Source of the DNA: Cristatella mucedo
Lineage: Eukaryota; Bryozoa; Phylactolaemata; Cristatellidae
Direction of reading: 5' to 3'
Length of the DNA stretch: 64,000 nt
Assembly (NCBI GenBank): GCA_009760855.2
Contig: WPIO01000009.1
Span: 2,482,501 to 2,546,500, forward strand
The notes under the pieces were generated by a model. That model worked only from the letters and a program-made list of their open reading frames with translations. It was not told the origin of the DNA and searched no databases. A program made the position numbers and the translations under genes. The first letter of the stretch is position 1. Every line of letters starts with the position of its first letter. Of the stretch, positions 35,994 to 46,852 are shown in pieces.

Positions 35994-36212
35994 GTGACTG
36001 CCATAGAGGAGTCTAATGCTTTTCCGACATCCCATGCTGCTTCTGCTGGTGGACCCGAGAGCATGCAGGAGAACTCAGACTCAGATTTGGATGATCTGCA
36101 AGATGTGCTTAGCCAATCGTCAAGGCAGCTCATCGTAATGGAGCACACGGTCAAGAAAGCAGCCGATGGTTATGAAAAACCGGGCCTGGCAGTCCCTGAC
36201 CTTGCAGAATAT
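35994..36212 (+). CDS. Nesprin-like gene, exon N (acidic, entry to C-terminal spectrin repeats)
   Basis: Acceptor agggtgtctgcag at 35993, donor TAT|GTAAGA at 36213; 219 bases, 73 codons, phase 0 to 0. After VTAIEESNAFPTSHAAS comes ENSDSDLDDLQDVLSQSSRQ and a helix LIVMEHTVKKAADGY. An acidic cluster followed by a helix leads straight into the spectrin-like exon O. The intron after it (1.4 kb) shows no element that I could identify. Confidence 0.6.
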
Positions 36213-37620
36213 GTAAGAAGAACTTGCCTTTGTCGCCCTGCTTTCCTTTTACGTTTGGCGTTCTGCTTTCTTTTTGCAAAAAAGTAGCCGCGCGACGAAA
36301 GCATTTTCAATTTAGAAGCTGTGGCTGAGGGTGAGTAGCTCAGTGGCTCAGCCTTCTAGTGCTAGAAGGATTCCTTGAGCAGGTGCCTAGCATGCTGTTA
36401 TCAGCAACAGATGAGACATGCCAGCTGCTCGTCAGCCGAAGCTGTTGTCTTGTTGTGGCATGTTGTAATTAATTCTGTGAAAGGTGGTGATTGCCTAGTT
36501 AATTGATGCAGGTGCAGGTATAGCTGGCTACTGCCGGCTCCAATCGGTCCATATCGGTCGCCTCTCTTCTTCATTGACTTAGTCAGTTTTTTACCGGTAC
36601 CTCTATTTCTCGTTTGAAAAGTTCCGGCCTATCAAGTAACGGCATCCAGAAAAGATGGCCTTCTTGCTGATTAACTAGCAGCATCCTGTTCGCCCCGAGC
36701 TGATAGTGGCAGTGTTGGAATGACATCAAAAAAATGCTAAACCTTGTCTTAGCATTGGATGCCGATACAAAAACGTTTCTGGAGGACGAGCAGAACATTG
36801 ATGCGATCTTTGATTCAGACCTTAACTTGTTTTGAGCTATGGATTGAAAGCTGTTCAAGTTTAACCGATATTTACTATAAGGGACCACCTTGATTGGTCG
36901 CTGATGATGCAGCTGTACAATATACATAGATAGGTGACATTATTACTTTGAAACTGCTAATTTCCTTTTGGATTGCTGGGCTGAGAAATTGCTAGCCTGT
37001 GTAGATGTTGACCGAGTAGCTTGAGAGTTTAATGGTGGCACATATGCTGATTAAGTGCCTACGGTCGACCATGCCTTTTTCTAAATGACTTTGGTTAATG
37101 TGTTGGCAACAAACTGACAGCCAGCTGTCTGGCCATTGGTTGAGGAGAGGCTTTACATATGTTTCAGTGAGCTCTGTAGGTCCTGCAATTCTAAATAAGC
37201 ATCGGTGAGCATGCATGTTACCTGCCGTCATAGCAATCCATCAAGAGTCGTCCCTGTGAAATGCTTGACACAGTATTTTGAAGGTACCAATTACTCTTCG
37301 AATATTTATGTTACTCTCCCACAGCATTTCAGTCTGGTTTTATTGAGCTCGTTTATCCAGAGACTTTCTTGCTGTAGCAGGTTTGTGACAGCTGCATGTT
37401 TGTGTGCTTCGTGATCCACAGCCAAACCCATTCTTTCGGAGCCACTGTTTATTCACTATATCTTAGGGTCTGTCGCTTGCAGTCCTTTTTTTGATTGTTA
37501 ATATCTCCCGGAGACTTGGTGACGATGGAGGGTGTTTAGGTTGAAACCACATTCCTTCTTAAGTTCATAATTGGTAAAATAGCTTGAAATGATACGAGTG
37601 CTTGTGCTTTGCTCTCGCAG
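36213..37620. other. Intron N-O
   Basis: No repeat family recognised and no second exon placed. Confidence 0.45.
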
Positions 37621-37962
37621 GACCAATGGCTGGCTACTTGTCAAACCAACTTGAAGTGCCTCAAAGCAATCAGCGATCACCTCGATGGTGGCCCGGACAC
37701 CAGTGCATCACCTGGTCCAGTCTGCAGCAGCAGCCGGCGAAGTCTGCACGATCTCGTCGTCAGCTGGCAGAGGCTGGAAATCCGAGCCAGCGATGTGCGC
37801 CGATCTGCTGCCGGCCACCATGCTGCCTTTCAGCTCGTCGTCGAGGCGTCGAGGCTAGCAGCGCTAGTGCGGCACAGGGAGGACGAGGCCGACCGACTGC
37901 TGGCTGCCTGCTCCTCCCTGGACGACGTCGACGCTGCTCGAGCTCATCTTGTAGCCCTCAAG
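37621..37962 (+). CDS. Nesprin-like gene, exon O (spectrin repeat)
   Basis: Acceptor gtgctttgctctcgcag at 37620 is strong. The donor AAG|GTCAAG at 37963 gives 342 bases, 114 codons, phase 0 to 0. DQWLATCQTNLKCLKAISDH looks like helix A. SLHDLVVSWQRLEIRASDVR has the Trp of a helix B, and ASRLAALVRHREDEADRLL then LDDVDAARAHLVALK look like helices B/C. This is the clearest spectrin-like exon in the window. Reading on past the donor meets TGA at 38005, so either the donor is used or the frame ends there. Confidence 0.68.
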
Positions 37963-39877
37963 GTCAAGGACCACCGGCGCTGCAATCTGGCCCAGTGCAG
38001 CAGCTGAAGCAGAATGAGCGCCCAGTACAAGCATGCTGGCTACCTACCAACAGCGTGTGGCTACCTACCAACAGCGTGGGGCTGGGCCTGGGCCGCTTGC
38101 CATCGATGCCGCCTTAGCAAAGCCCCCCAGAGCCTCCCCCCCCCAGGGAGCCCGCTGCCCCCCCCCCCCCCGAGAGCCCCTCTGTCGCAATGCAGTCAGG
38201 CTGTGCATTTCATCGCAACGGGGAAGGTTCGCAGCAAGACCGTGGCAGCTGAGTATTGTGCTGAAAGCTATGTAAGGCTGTCTGTGTTCTAGCATCTGTG
38301 TTCTAGCTCAGGTTGATCTCATACCGTGTCGTTGTTGCCCTCATCGGGCAGTTGCTAGCAATATACTGATTGCAGTGCACACTTTAGTGACAAACACTGA
38401 TGATTGCGTGGCAGATAGTTGAGCTATGGCTACTCTAAGTGCAACATTTAAAACCATGCGTAGTGGCAATGTCTTAGACGTTTGCGCCGGGCTGTAGCCG
38501 ATGGGTAAGGTGCTCGCTATTCACGATCCAGGTCGTGAGTCCTGAAGTGGGCAATTTTTTCTTGCTCTTCGCAAGTGGTGGTGATAGCCGTTTGCTGCTA
38601 TAGAAATGGGCCTGTTGGATCAGCCTACCTTTAACTTTTAACTTCAGTTATGCAAGTCTAGGACTCCGGCTAAGTAGTCACTTGCGGCTGTTGGCTCTGA
38701 CCTTTTGATTAATTGGTGTGTGGCAAGGCCATCAGCCTTCACTGCTAGAAATCACTAGATCAACTTTTGAGAGCAGGCATTTCTTTATTTCTTGTGGTCC
38801 AGTGCTTCGATAACCCTCCCTCCACTCCCATGCAGGATTACGGATGTTGTTGTTGCACGGATTCTAGAACTCAGCTGGTTGCTTCAGTTATACTTATACA
38901 TAAACTATTAGCATTGTAATTAATATAATAAATTATTATATCATAGTATTGTAAGCAATTAGTCTTATAAATATAAGTTTCCTTACACCAGCCTTGCAGC
39001 TCTCGTGTTAGTGCAAAGTTTCTCATTGATGGCCCACAAACCAAACTCCAAATACCTACACAACGCCTATGGCTTCACATAGTAATACAAATAATAACAA
39101 CTATAATAATAATGGTAGAACGTCGTTTTTTTAGTACCCTAAGAGAACTTAATCTCTATCCAGGTGCTTTAAAACTTGCTACTAGAGAAACAACAAGCAA
39201 GTATGGTTAGTGGAGCCGGCACTTGCAAGTGCTGAGAGCGCTGCCACAATCAGGTAGAAGGAATTTGGGGCACTATTCCACATATGTTATTATCGGCACT
39301 AGCACTCAGTTAATCCCTCGCATCTGATACGATTTGCTAGTACACTGCCTCGAGCAAAAACTCAGCAGCTTATCGAACCAAGTGTTAAGGACTATTAGAG
39401 ATATGGGGGGAACCTACAAAAGGCTTTACTAGTAGTTAGAATTATGACTTATTTGCTCATGTTTGACCTATCGGATTTTTATGCTAGCATATGTTGGCGG
39501 TTTAGATAATTCGCAGATGCTCAAGTACAAAAACATGCAACCCGGCAGGCTATTAAATTAGCTCAGCTTAGGCAAAGGTGGAAGACGACAGTGCTCCACC
39601 ATCGGTGGAGGGCTATCAATCCGGATATCGCTAAATACCTGTCATCGTCACACGCCTTTCGACCACAAAAATTATGCCTTGAAACAGGGACTTACACGTT
39701 TTAAGCTCTTTGGAAATACGTATGTTGTTGCTGCTGACGGGTTAGCACTCAACCGACTGTCACCACTGTCACCACTGTCACCGCGATCAGCCGAGTAGGA
39801 TCCCGTGTCTCAATGCTGCTAACCTTGTTTGATTTGCTGCCAGCATTTAGCAAGAGTGGCAGTTTTTTTATTTTTAG
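37963..39877. other. Intron O-P
   Basis: Holds poly(C) runs at about 38141 and 38157, a plus-strand SINE-1 at 38485-38630, a minus-strand repeat tail (agaacttaatctctatccag) near 39140-39175 and a short repeat of CTGTCACCA at about 39757-39783. Confidence 0.5.
38485..38630 (+). mobile_element. SINE-1 copy
   Basis: gccgatgggtaaggtgctcg (A-box region), caggtcgtgagtcctgaagt and ggatcagcctacc, the plus-strand order of SINE-1. Confidence 0.6.
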
Positions 39878-39993
39878 GTGTGTAGAAAGATGCTGTCTAA
39901 GCTGAATGTGCCATCTGGTGCAAATGCCATGGATGACCACGTTCGTCGAGCGCTTTCGAGAGTTAATGATGACAAGTACCAGTGCGAAAACAG
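39878..39993 (+). CDS. Nesprin-like gene, exon P (spectrin helix C)
   Basis: Acceptor tttttatttttag at 39877 has a good T tract. The donor AACAG|GTCAGT is at 39994. The 116 bases run phase 0 to phase 2, exactly what is needed between exon O (phase 0 out) and exon Q (phase 2 in). The product has MLSKLNVPSGANAMDDHVRR and ALSRVNDDKYQCEN, a helical stretch that would complete the repeat begun in exon O. Found by splice-site reading. Confidence 0.6.
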
Positions 39994-40559
39994 GTCAGTG
40001 GATTAATATCCTCAAATCGACGCCGGTCTACTGGCAGAAGCTCCATTTCGTTCTAGATACTCAATTATCGTTGTGTAGCCGGCATGAAGAACCGGTCCTT
40101 ACCGTTAGGCTACCTCATTTCATGCAAGCTTAACCTTAAATACACACGTCTTCAATTTAACGCGTCTTGAACTTGGACAATCTTCGAACTGCGGTGCTTA
40201 AAATCAACGAAGAGAAGTCAGATATGCAAAATTACAACCAAAAGTTTATATTGGACAAAGAATAGATCAATATACAAGCTCAAAATTAAACAATTCTCTA
40301 ATGCAATGGCGTGTTTATCCCTTTCTGAAACCGCATTAATTTTTCAGGCGTTTTCTTCTATTGATTGTTTTTCAGCCGATTTCATCTTCAGGACCGGTCT
40401 GGGTTTGTAATGCATTGTTTGTAATGCGATTCACTATTTGTAATTCACTATTCACTTTTTCTAACCCCGAGTTACTTGTTACTTGAGTGTAAGCACATTG
40501 TGAGCCAAGCCACTAGTCGATTCTAGCATAAAGAGACGTTGGAGTTCACGATTAACTTC

Positions 40560-41135
40560 ATAATAATAATAATAACTTGATAAAGCTCCCTCACAGAACT
40601 TAGTCTCTTTATAGGCGCTTTGCAATTTTTGCAAAGGAAACACAGTGTAATAGTTATTGGTAGCATGCTCAATAAACAACAAAGATCACATGATTTGTCG
40701 CAGCATGCACAGTGTCAGCACTCATAAGCACATAAAAGTAGAATCACACGGACCCACTAATGCTGTGATAAATAGATGCGTTTTAGATTCTTCTTAAATC
40801 TGTATAGATGCTGCTTGTGGTCGAATCAGGGGATGTCGTGACGCAAGTCGGGAGTGAGTTCCAGGCTTTGGGAGCATACGAAGTAAAGGCATGGTCTCCA
40901 AAGGACTTACGGTTTGTACCTGGTATAAGTAAACCGTTATTTTCCGAAAAGCGGGTGGTATGAGGCTTAGCCTGGTGGGGCAGTAGATCTGATAGGTAGG
41001 CTGGAGCCAGAGAATGAAGGGACCTAAAAGTGAGCGACAAAACCTTAAAGTCGATGCATTGCATGACTGAGAGCCAGTGCAGGTCAGTGAGAAGTGGTGT
41101 GATGTTGCAATGGCGACTCTCAGTACAATGATCCA
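40560..41135 (-). mobile_element. LINE-B 3' fragment
   Basis: Tail aataataataataacttgat at 40561, then on the minus strand HCNITPLLTDLHWLSVMQCI, DFKVLSLTFRSLHSLAPAYL and PKAWNSLPTCVTTS. Confidence 0.8.
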
Positions 41136-41689
41136 TGCTGCCTCTACTTGCTGTTTGTTATGCTAAATTATTTCTTGGAACCAGCAAGGTTACTGATATT
41201 CGGTACCCGATAAGAGTAGTTAGTGCAACAACCGTCCCTCAGTTTACAGGTGCTGCCTGCTTATGTCATGGCTTTCTCGCTCAGCCAAGTTCGCGGGTGT
41301 CGTAAACAATCTTAGCCATGATGTCCAAAAAGTTCGTCGTTTTTCGAGGTATCTCTTTTTCAATCTGCAAATAGGAGCACCTGTTTTTATCCAGCAGACA
41401 GAAGCTTGCAAAGAAACCAAGGCAGTGGCTGCAGTTCCAGCTCTACAACTTCACTCGGATTTCCAGATTAAGATTTCCATAACTTTTTGGATCAGCATTT
41501 CCGAGCCTGGCGTGCCATCTAGAATTAGGCTACATTCGTGCAGTCAGAGCATCAGGGGAAAGTAGGGAATTAAATTCAAGATCATTTGATTCATCATCCT
41601 CATTTTTATAGCGAAATAAATCAATCTCTTTCTAGGTGCTTTAAATTTGCTGATACTGCCAGAGTAATCACGTGTCGCTGGTCAGGATG

Positions 41690-41885
41690 GCTCTATATAT
41701 TTGCTTGCTGACCCTGTGCGTGTCACTTCTAACCCCGTTAGGCTTGTTGTTAATTGAGCATGCTACTGCTAGCCATTCGATCATGCTTCCTTCACGGCAT
41801 TCGTAAAGTGCCTAGAAAGAGATTGAGTTCTCTGAGGACGCTTTATCAAGTGTATAATCATTATTATTATTATTATTATTATACG
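41690..41885 (+). mobile_element. LINE-B 3' untranslated tail
   Basis: gctgaccctgtgcgtgtcac, then aagtgcctagaaagagattg, agttctctgaggacgct and (ATT)n, 100 bases before exon Q. Confidence 0.75.
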
Positions 41886-41985
41886 ATTCTGTTGGCAAGT
41901 CTAAAGTGCATTGCCCAGTGTGTGCTACTTTGAAGCTCGTTGCTGCATGCAGCGTTTTGGGCTATATTTGAAGGTTGCGATCCAG

Positions 41986-42937
41986 AATTAGACATCTGAC
42001 AGCCTACTTGCGCCTGTGGCAGAACTTTGAGGAGAACCGGAAGGACCTAGAGTACGTCATCCGGCAGTTCAACTCGACATCGGCCACTCGGCAAGGCTTC
42101 GCCTTCAGCGACCTTCCTACGACCACCCGACCTGCTGCCGAGTTGCATCTGCGGCCAGGGGAGGAGCCAGCTTTCGCCGAGCCTGACGTGCGAGATCACC
42201 TGCTCCAGCTGCTCTCACAAGCTCGGACGCTGTCGGCCGCAGGCGTTGAGGCCGTGAGCGACAGCTGGAGCTCACGTTCGCTCGCCGCTGCAGCCCGGCT
42301 TGCGGGTGAGGTCAAAAAGCTGGGCGTGCTCGCGGACGAGGACCTTGATTTCGGTCGCCGAGCTGACGTCGGGTCGGACGGAGACGCCGCGGACCGCTTC
42401 GTCGGTGGCTTCACAGACTGTGGTGTCACTGGCAATGGCGATGGGGACGTTGGCATCGCGGACGGTGTCGTTGCGGATTGTGGCACCACTGACGGTGGCG
42501 CCTCGCATTGTGGAGTCACGGAGGGCAGCGACGCTGACCAAGACGTCGCGGATGGCGTCGCAGACTTGGGCGTCGAAAACGAAGGCGTTGCAAGCGACGG
42601 CGTCGACAGCGGATGTGTCGCGGGCAGAAGCTTAGCCGGTGGCGTCACCCTAGGCATTGAAGAAGAAAGCGCCTCGGACTGTGGTGGTGTAGCGGACGGG
42701 TGCGTCGCAGACGTTGCAGAAGCTGCAAACGACGACTTGGTGGACGACGGCCCGCTGAACAAGGCGACGTCGGAAAGGTTGGCTTTACGCGTCAAAGCGG
42801 CGCTCACGGCTCCCGCTTCGGCAACTCGCGTCCGCTTGCCGCCTCGGCCTCGGCAACGGAGCGTGACCAATGCCAAGCCCAGCGGTCCGGTCGCTTTCGC
42901 TGCCGCCGCCGCCGCTCGCGAGCAGACGACCTCTGGG
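41986..42937 (+). CDS. Nesprin-like gene, exon Q (last spectrin-like repeat and Gly/Asp-rich linker)
   Basis: The start is gcgatccag at 41985 (phase 2); gaag at 41973 also gives phase 2 and four more residues. The first part is helical: IRHLTAYLRLWQNFEENRK, then VRDHLLQLLSQARTLSAAGV and SLAAAARLAGEVKKLGVLAD, i.e. a terminal spectrin-like repeat. From about 42350 the product becomes a Gly/Val/Ala/Asp-rich degenerate repeat (GVADxG type), then a basic segment RVRLPPRPRQRS. Donor candidates are GTGAAG at 42938 (phase 0), AAAG|GTTGGC at 42778 (phase 2) and GTGAGG at 42306 (phase 1). The true 3' end is unresolved because none joins the strong acceptor at 42973 without a caveat. The first 320 bases are much surer than the rest. 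Confidence 0.55.
42350..42770 (+). repeat. Degenerate GTCGCGGAYGGC-type repeat region
   Basis: Short imperfect repeats rich in GTCGC, GGAC, GGCGTC and GTGGC. They are open on both strands and translate in the exon Q frame to Gly-Val-Ala-Asp-rich sequence. Very CpG-rich against the introns. It may be coding linker or GC-rich intron. Confidence 0.55.
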
Positions 42938-42973
42938 GTGAAGTTCATGCTCTTTCGCCTCTTCTCTTTGCAG

Positions 42974-42983
42974 TACGGAGCTC

Positions 42984-43066
<83 letters not shown>

Positions 43067-43268
43067 GAGAGCAGTGGCGGTATGCGACGGTGGCTGCAGA
43101 AGACGCCGAGTCGCACTGAGGGCTACTGTGGCGGCCATTTGGTCGTTCGCTCTCGTCGGTCTGCTGCTGGCCCTCTACTTGCAGCCCGTGTGCTGCGACT
43201 ACAGTGGCGGCGGCGGCGGCATCTGGGGTTTGAGCAAGGATTACGTCAACGGGCTGCCGCCCACCTAG
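42974..43268 (+). CDS. Nesprin-like gene, terminal KASH exon
   Basis: Strong acceptor cttctctttgcag at 42973; stop TAG at 43266. In the frame fixed by the C-terminus (codons from 42975) the exon reads TELT, 27 Ala encoded by a (GCT)n tract, a basic patch CRRRRVALR, one membrane helix (about 43122-43190, WSFALVGLLLALYL), then a luminal tail: two Cys, DYS, five Gly, IWGLSKDYVNGLPPT. KASH domains of nesprins are a single C-terminal membrane helix followed by about 30 perinuclear residues ending near Y-x-N-G-P-P-P-T/L, with a Cys that can form a disulfide with the SUN partner. Here the second Cys is 23 residues before the last Thr, the spacing found in vertebrate nesprins. The acceptor leaves phase 2 for this frame. 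An AG at 42980 would give phase 0. Confidence 0.82.
42982..43067 (+). repeat. (CTG/GCT)n trinucleotide tract in the KASH exon
   Basis: Uninterrupted CTG/GCT repeats: 26 GCT codons plus one GCG in the KASH frame, giving 27 Ala. In the other frames the same tract would be poly-Cys or poly-Leu. Length changes in units of three would not break the frame. Confidence 0.95.
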
Positions 43269-43533
43269 CGGTTGGCCCGTCGAGCTGCGGCCCGGTCTAG
43301 CCGACCGTCCTGCAGACAGGCTGCTGCCTGGCTGTTCCGACGCTGCTGAGCTACCGGACTTGGAAATGGCGGGTTCTGTCTCGTCTGCATCGCGTCCACG
43401 TCGCAAGAGCTTAGACCGATTGGCCACAATCGGTCTGCTCAATTTTCCTGGCCGCCCGAGCTCAGCCCGACCCTTCAATGACGTCGACTCGCGCCCAGGG
43501 CATCTAGGCATATTTATTCTTTAGCCGTATCGA

Positions 43534-43539
43534 AATAAA
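43534..43539 (+). terminator. Poly(A) signal of the nesprin-like gene
   Basis: AATAAA stands 265 bases after the KASH stop codon. A GT-rich stretch (gagatgttgtgcgttcttgg, from 43557) follows at the distance usual for the downstream element, so cleavage near 43550-43560 is likely. No other AATAAA lies between the stop and this one. Confidence 0.6.
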
Positions 43540-43829
43540 CCATTCTTAGCCATCGTGAGATGTTGTGCGTTCTTGGGCCACGTGCCTGCGAATGGCGGCG
43601 TGGTGTGGTTTTGTCGATGATTAGAAAGCAGCTGCGAATTGTCCCTAGGATGCTATTTAAAACGCATGTCCTTCTATGACGCCACCACTTCAATCCGGCG
43701 ATCGCATGATTCAATCCTGCCTTCTCAGAAAATTTTACAAGGTGTCGCGTGGCCATTTAGCACGACAATCGCCTAGCATACATAGCAATTTCCACACACC
43801 CGTCCGCCGACAGTCTCGCAGCGAAACAA

Positions 43830-44205
43830 TTAATAATAATGCACTTGATAAAGCGCCCTCAGAGAACTCAAATCTCTTTCTAGGCGCTTTACATTTATTG
43901 CAAAGGGAAACGCGATTGAATGGTGAGTAATATCACGCTTGATAAACAACATGAATAACACAGTTCGGGGTTCCATGCACAGGGTCAGCATGCAAATGTG
44001 GTTAGTGGCAGCATGCACAGTGTCAGCACGCATAAGCACATGAAGGACGAGTCAAAGGGACCCACTAAATGCTGTCCTAAATAGGTGTCCAAGTTCTTTT
44101 TACATGTCAAGTCAGGGATGTTCTGACGCAAGTCGGGAGGGGGGAGTTCCAGGCTTTGGGAGCATACGAACTAAATGCACGGTCTTCAATGGATTTGAGG
44201 TTAAC
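43830..44205 (-). mobile_element. LINE-B 3' fragment
   Basis: aataataatgcacttgataa, gcgccctcagagaactcaaa, then the 3' untranslated region and the start of the C-terminal coding region near 44205. Close to the copy at 7907. Confidence 0.8.
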
Positions 44206-46000
44206 TAATACGTCATGGCGACAAGCAGCGCATGGCTGCCCGGCGTCCGAAACGCTAGCCGATTAACTTCCGCCATCGGCTGCATACGGCGGAGGAGCCG
44301 AGCGGGCATCACCGATTGGATGCTAATCGGCGCAGCCGTTAATAGAGTAATTAATAGAGTAGGCTAGCTGGGGGAAAGCCGTCGCTACGCGGCGACGGCG
44401 GTAGCAAGGCCGCAAGATAGGCAAGGCCGCGGCGACGGCGGCAGCGAGGCCGCAAGGCCGCTGAATCGTAGCTCTCGTGCAAGAGAATTGTAACAATCGT
44501 AGTTCTCGTGCTGCGTCTAGTCTGCAGCTAAAAATCCTCGCGCTTTTTTGGATAGTCAACTCGAATGCGGGCTACCGCCGGGCCGACTCTACGGGACGTC
44601 ACTAACGGACTTCCGACGAGCGAGCAGCTGGCGCCGCTCGCTTCCGGCGCATGCGCACTCCACCTCATCTGGCGTTGACCGCAACGAAATACTTGCATTC
44701 ACCAACGTCCACTCCAATTTAGAGAAAATTGACGGGAAATCGGCGAAGCTCGAATTCGAATGAATATTGGAGTACACGGTCCTTATAATGAACCCAACTA
44801 ATTTAATGCCATTTCCTATTTGCGTTCTCTTGTAAAAGGGCTCCAAAAACGGAGGTCACTAACACAATCCACATTAATCAATCGCCTTCCACTTGAATCC
44901 TCCGCGGATCCTCAGAAAATTGGCTGTGCGATGCTCCAATTTTGATTGCATGTATTGCAATCGAATGCAACGACCCGGGCCAATACAAAATCCACCTCTA
45001 GGGGCGCTGCGGTAAACTACGAGGATTGCAGGAAAATGCGCTCAGCCAATGCTGCGATATTGTGTGGTTACACTTAAACAATACAGCAGTTTAATATTAA
45101 AGTGATGCAGTGAGTTAGGCTCGATTGCGGTCGTGGCCAGCGTCCGCGCTGCCCATCCGCTTGAAAACCTGCAAGCGTAATAGCACAGCATTTTGTGGGT
45201 GCGTTGTAAATGCAGGGAACAACGGCGTTCGCCGAGATTCGAGCGTCGCGTTGCCAGCTTTCGGTCAAGTTTTGCATATGGCGGCGGCGGGGGGGGCGGA
45301 TGATGCAAGCGATAATCCGTTGCATCCAGCTGCGCGAGCGGTGCAAAAAATGCTTGCAGCTCATTCGACGACATTCGGGCGGCTCGATAGGGGGCAGGCA
45401 TAGATAGCAGGCGGGTCGTCGTCGCGGCTTCGCCGGCCGCCGCCTGGCAGGCCGTCGCAGCCATCGACCGCGGCTGCCGCTGCTGCTCTGGGTCGCATCC
45501 GCAGGCTCGCCGCCGCCGCCGCCGCTCAGTCCGTTCGCGCGACGCGCACGCATCGGGTCGCAGCGCGCGCGCAGGCTGCAGCCTCGCGCTGCTGCGAGCC
45601 GCACGGATTCGCGAGTGCGCGCCTACCGCGCCTACCGGCTCCTCCTGGAGCTTCGCCTGCTCGTCGCTGACGACCCGGAGCGCGAATGTCAACCGAAGGC
45701 GTTTCTTCGCCTAGGAAGGAGGGGCGACAGTAGCGCGCGCCCGGTCCAGTCGGACGGGTCGACGACGAGAAGTGCGCTTCGCACGTCGCTGCCTCGAGCT
45801 CGCTGCGTCTCCGGCCAGCGCCGGCTGCCAGCTCGCCAACTGGCGTCCGAACTACCGGAGAAGTCCTCAAGTGATAATAATGCTGCGCATAGGCGCGATA
45901 GGTCGTAGCAACAAAGCAGCGGGAGCGGATAGTGTTCAGAACGAGTTCGCGACGACGACGACATATATTTCCGACTAATTGCGACAGCGAGAAAAGCACC
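44206..46000. other. CpG-dense region, possible promoter or CpG island
   Basis: CpG is visibly frequent (cggcgacggcgg, ccgccgccgccgcc, gcgcgcgc), strongest at 44370-44470 and 45270-45830. Open frames exist on both strands, as expected for GC-rich DNA, but none resembles a known family. No TATA box or start is certain. Confidence 0.4.
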
Positions 46001-46293
46001 AGCCGGGCCGGACTGTCAAGTCTACGTTTCGAGCCAGCCTAAGCAGCAACAACGGGTGATGAAGAAAATGTCGGCCCCTATCTCTGTTCAGTGAGGGAAG
46101 ATCGATGCCCGCTTATCTGTTGCTGCTACTGCACGGGCCGTCAGCCAAGTCCGTCGCGAAGTCTTCCAAGGCACATTCCACGAACAGCTGGCTAACCTTA
46201 AGCTGAGAGAGAACCCTAGGCCTCAGTCCCAGTCTGCCTCCTCCCCCGCCTGTGCGCCGGGCCTCCTTCTCCGTTCTTCCCCAGTCTATGTAC

Positions 46294-46317
46294 TCTATCT
46301 ATCTATCTATCTATCTA
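46294..46317 (+). repeat. (TCTA)n microsatellite
   Basis: About six ATCT units, interrupted at the edges. Confidence 0.85.
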
Positions 46318-46364
46318 CCGTGTCTCTGTGTCGGCCTCTATTTCTACTTTTTCATTTTAATTAC

Positions 46365-46440
46365 TCCTTTGCAGCAAGTGTAAAGTGCCTAGAAAGAGAT
46401 TAATTTCTCAGAAGACGCTATAAAAATGTATTATTATTAA
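46365..46440 (+). mobile_element. LINE-B tail
   Basis: aagtgtaaagtgcctagaaa, gagattaatttctcagaaga, then (ATT)n. Confidence 0.65.
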
Positions 46441-46852
46441 CTTCAATACGGCCTGGTATTGCTCTTTTCCCAGCCTTTCCCGAGATGCCTCGGCCGATAA
46501 CTACTGTGCCCTCATCAAAGGACTCAGCCATAGATGTACGTCATAGGGCAAGGCCTTGAGCAGACAGCAAAGGGTAGTTGCCCGAATCAAAGGAGCCTAG
46601 TCACGAGGCTCGACCACATGCAGACATTAAAGAACCACATAAAATGGCCAAAGCATGAGCAAGTCGCATCCGCGAGGCCTTTTGGCTATACGTGCTTCGT
46701 CATTCAACGCCCCTGTGAATAGCGTACATTGAGTGAGTCATTGCGGAAGAATAACCTATGCAAGCCAGCTGACGAGCTGAGTAATCTTCCAACTTGAGGC
46801 TCGTTAGAGGCAGATTGTGTATCTTACGTTTTTCTTAGATGTCTTAAGATTT

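Larger units (their letters stand above)
39994..41985. other. Intron P-Q
   Basis: Contains LINE-B minus at 40560-41135 and a LINE-B tail at 41690-41885. The rest is unassigned. Confidence 0.5.

Noticed and set aside
38014-38292. Pro-rich plus-strand frame after exon O
   Set aside because: Driven by poly(C) runs; it follows an in-frame stop and lacks phase agreement with exon P.
41975-43300. A 441-residue plus-strand frame through the CTG tract as poly-Cys
   Set aside because: It reads across a strong acceptor at 42973 and ends in an Arg-rich nonsense tail. The alternative frame after the acceptor gives a clear KASH domain.
45042-45692. Minus-strand 216-codon frame in the CpG-rich block
   Set aside because: Low-complexity Arg/Ala/Pro composition; adjacent frames are equally open because GC-rich DNA has few stops; no family resemblance.
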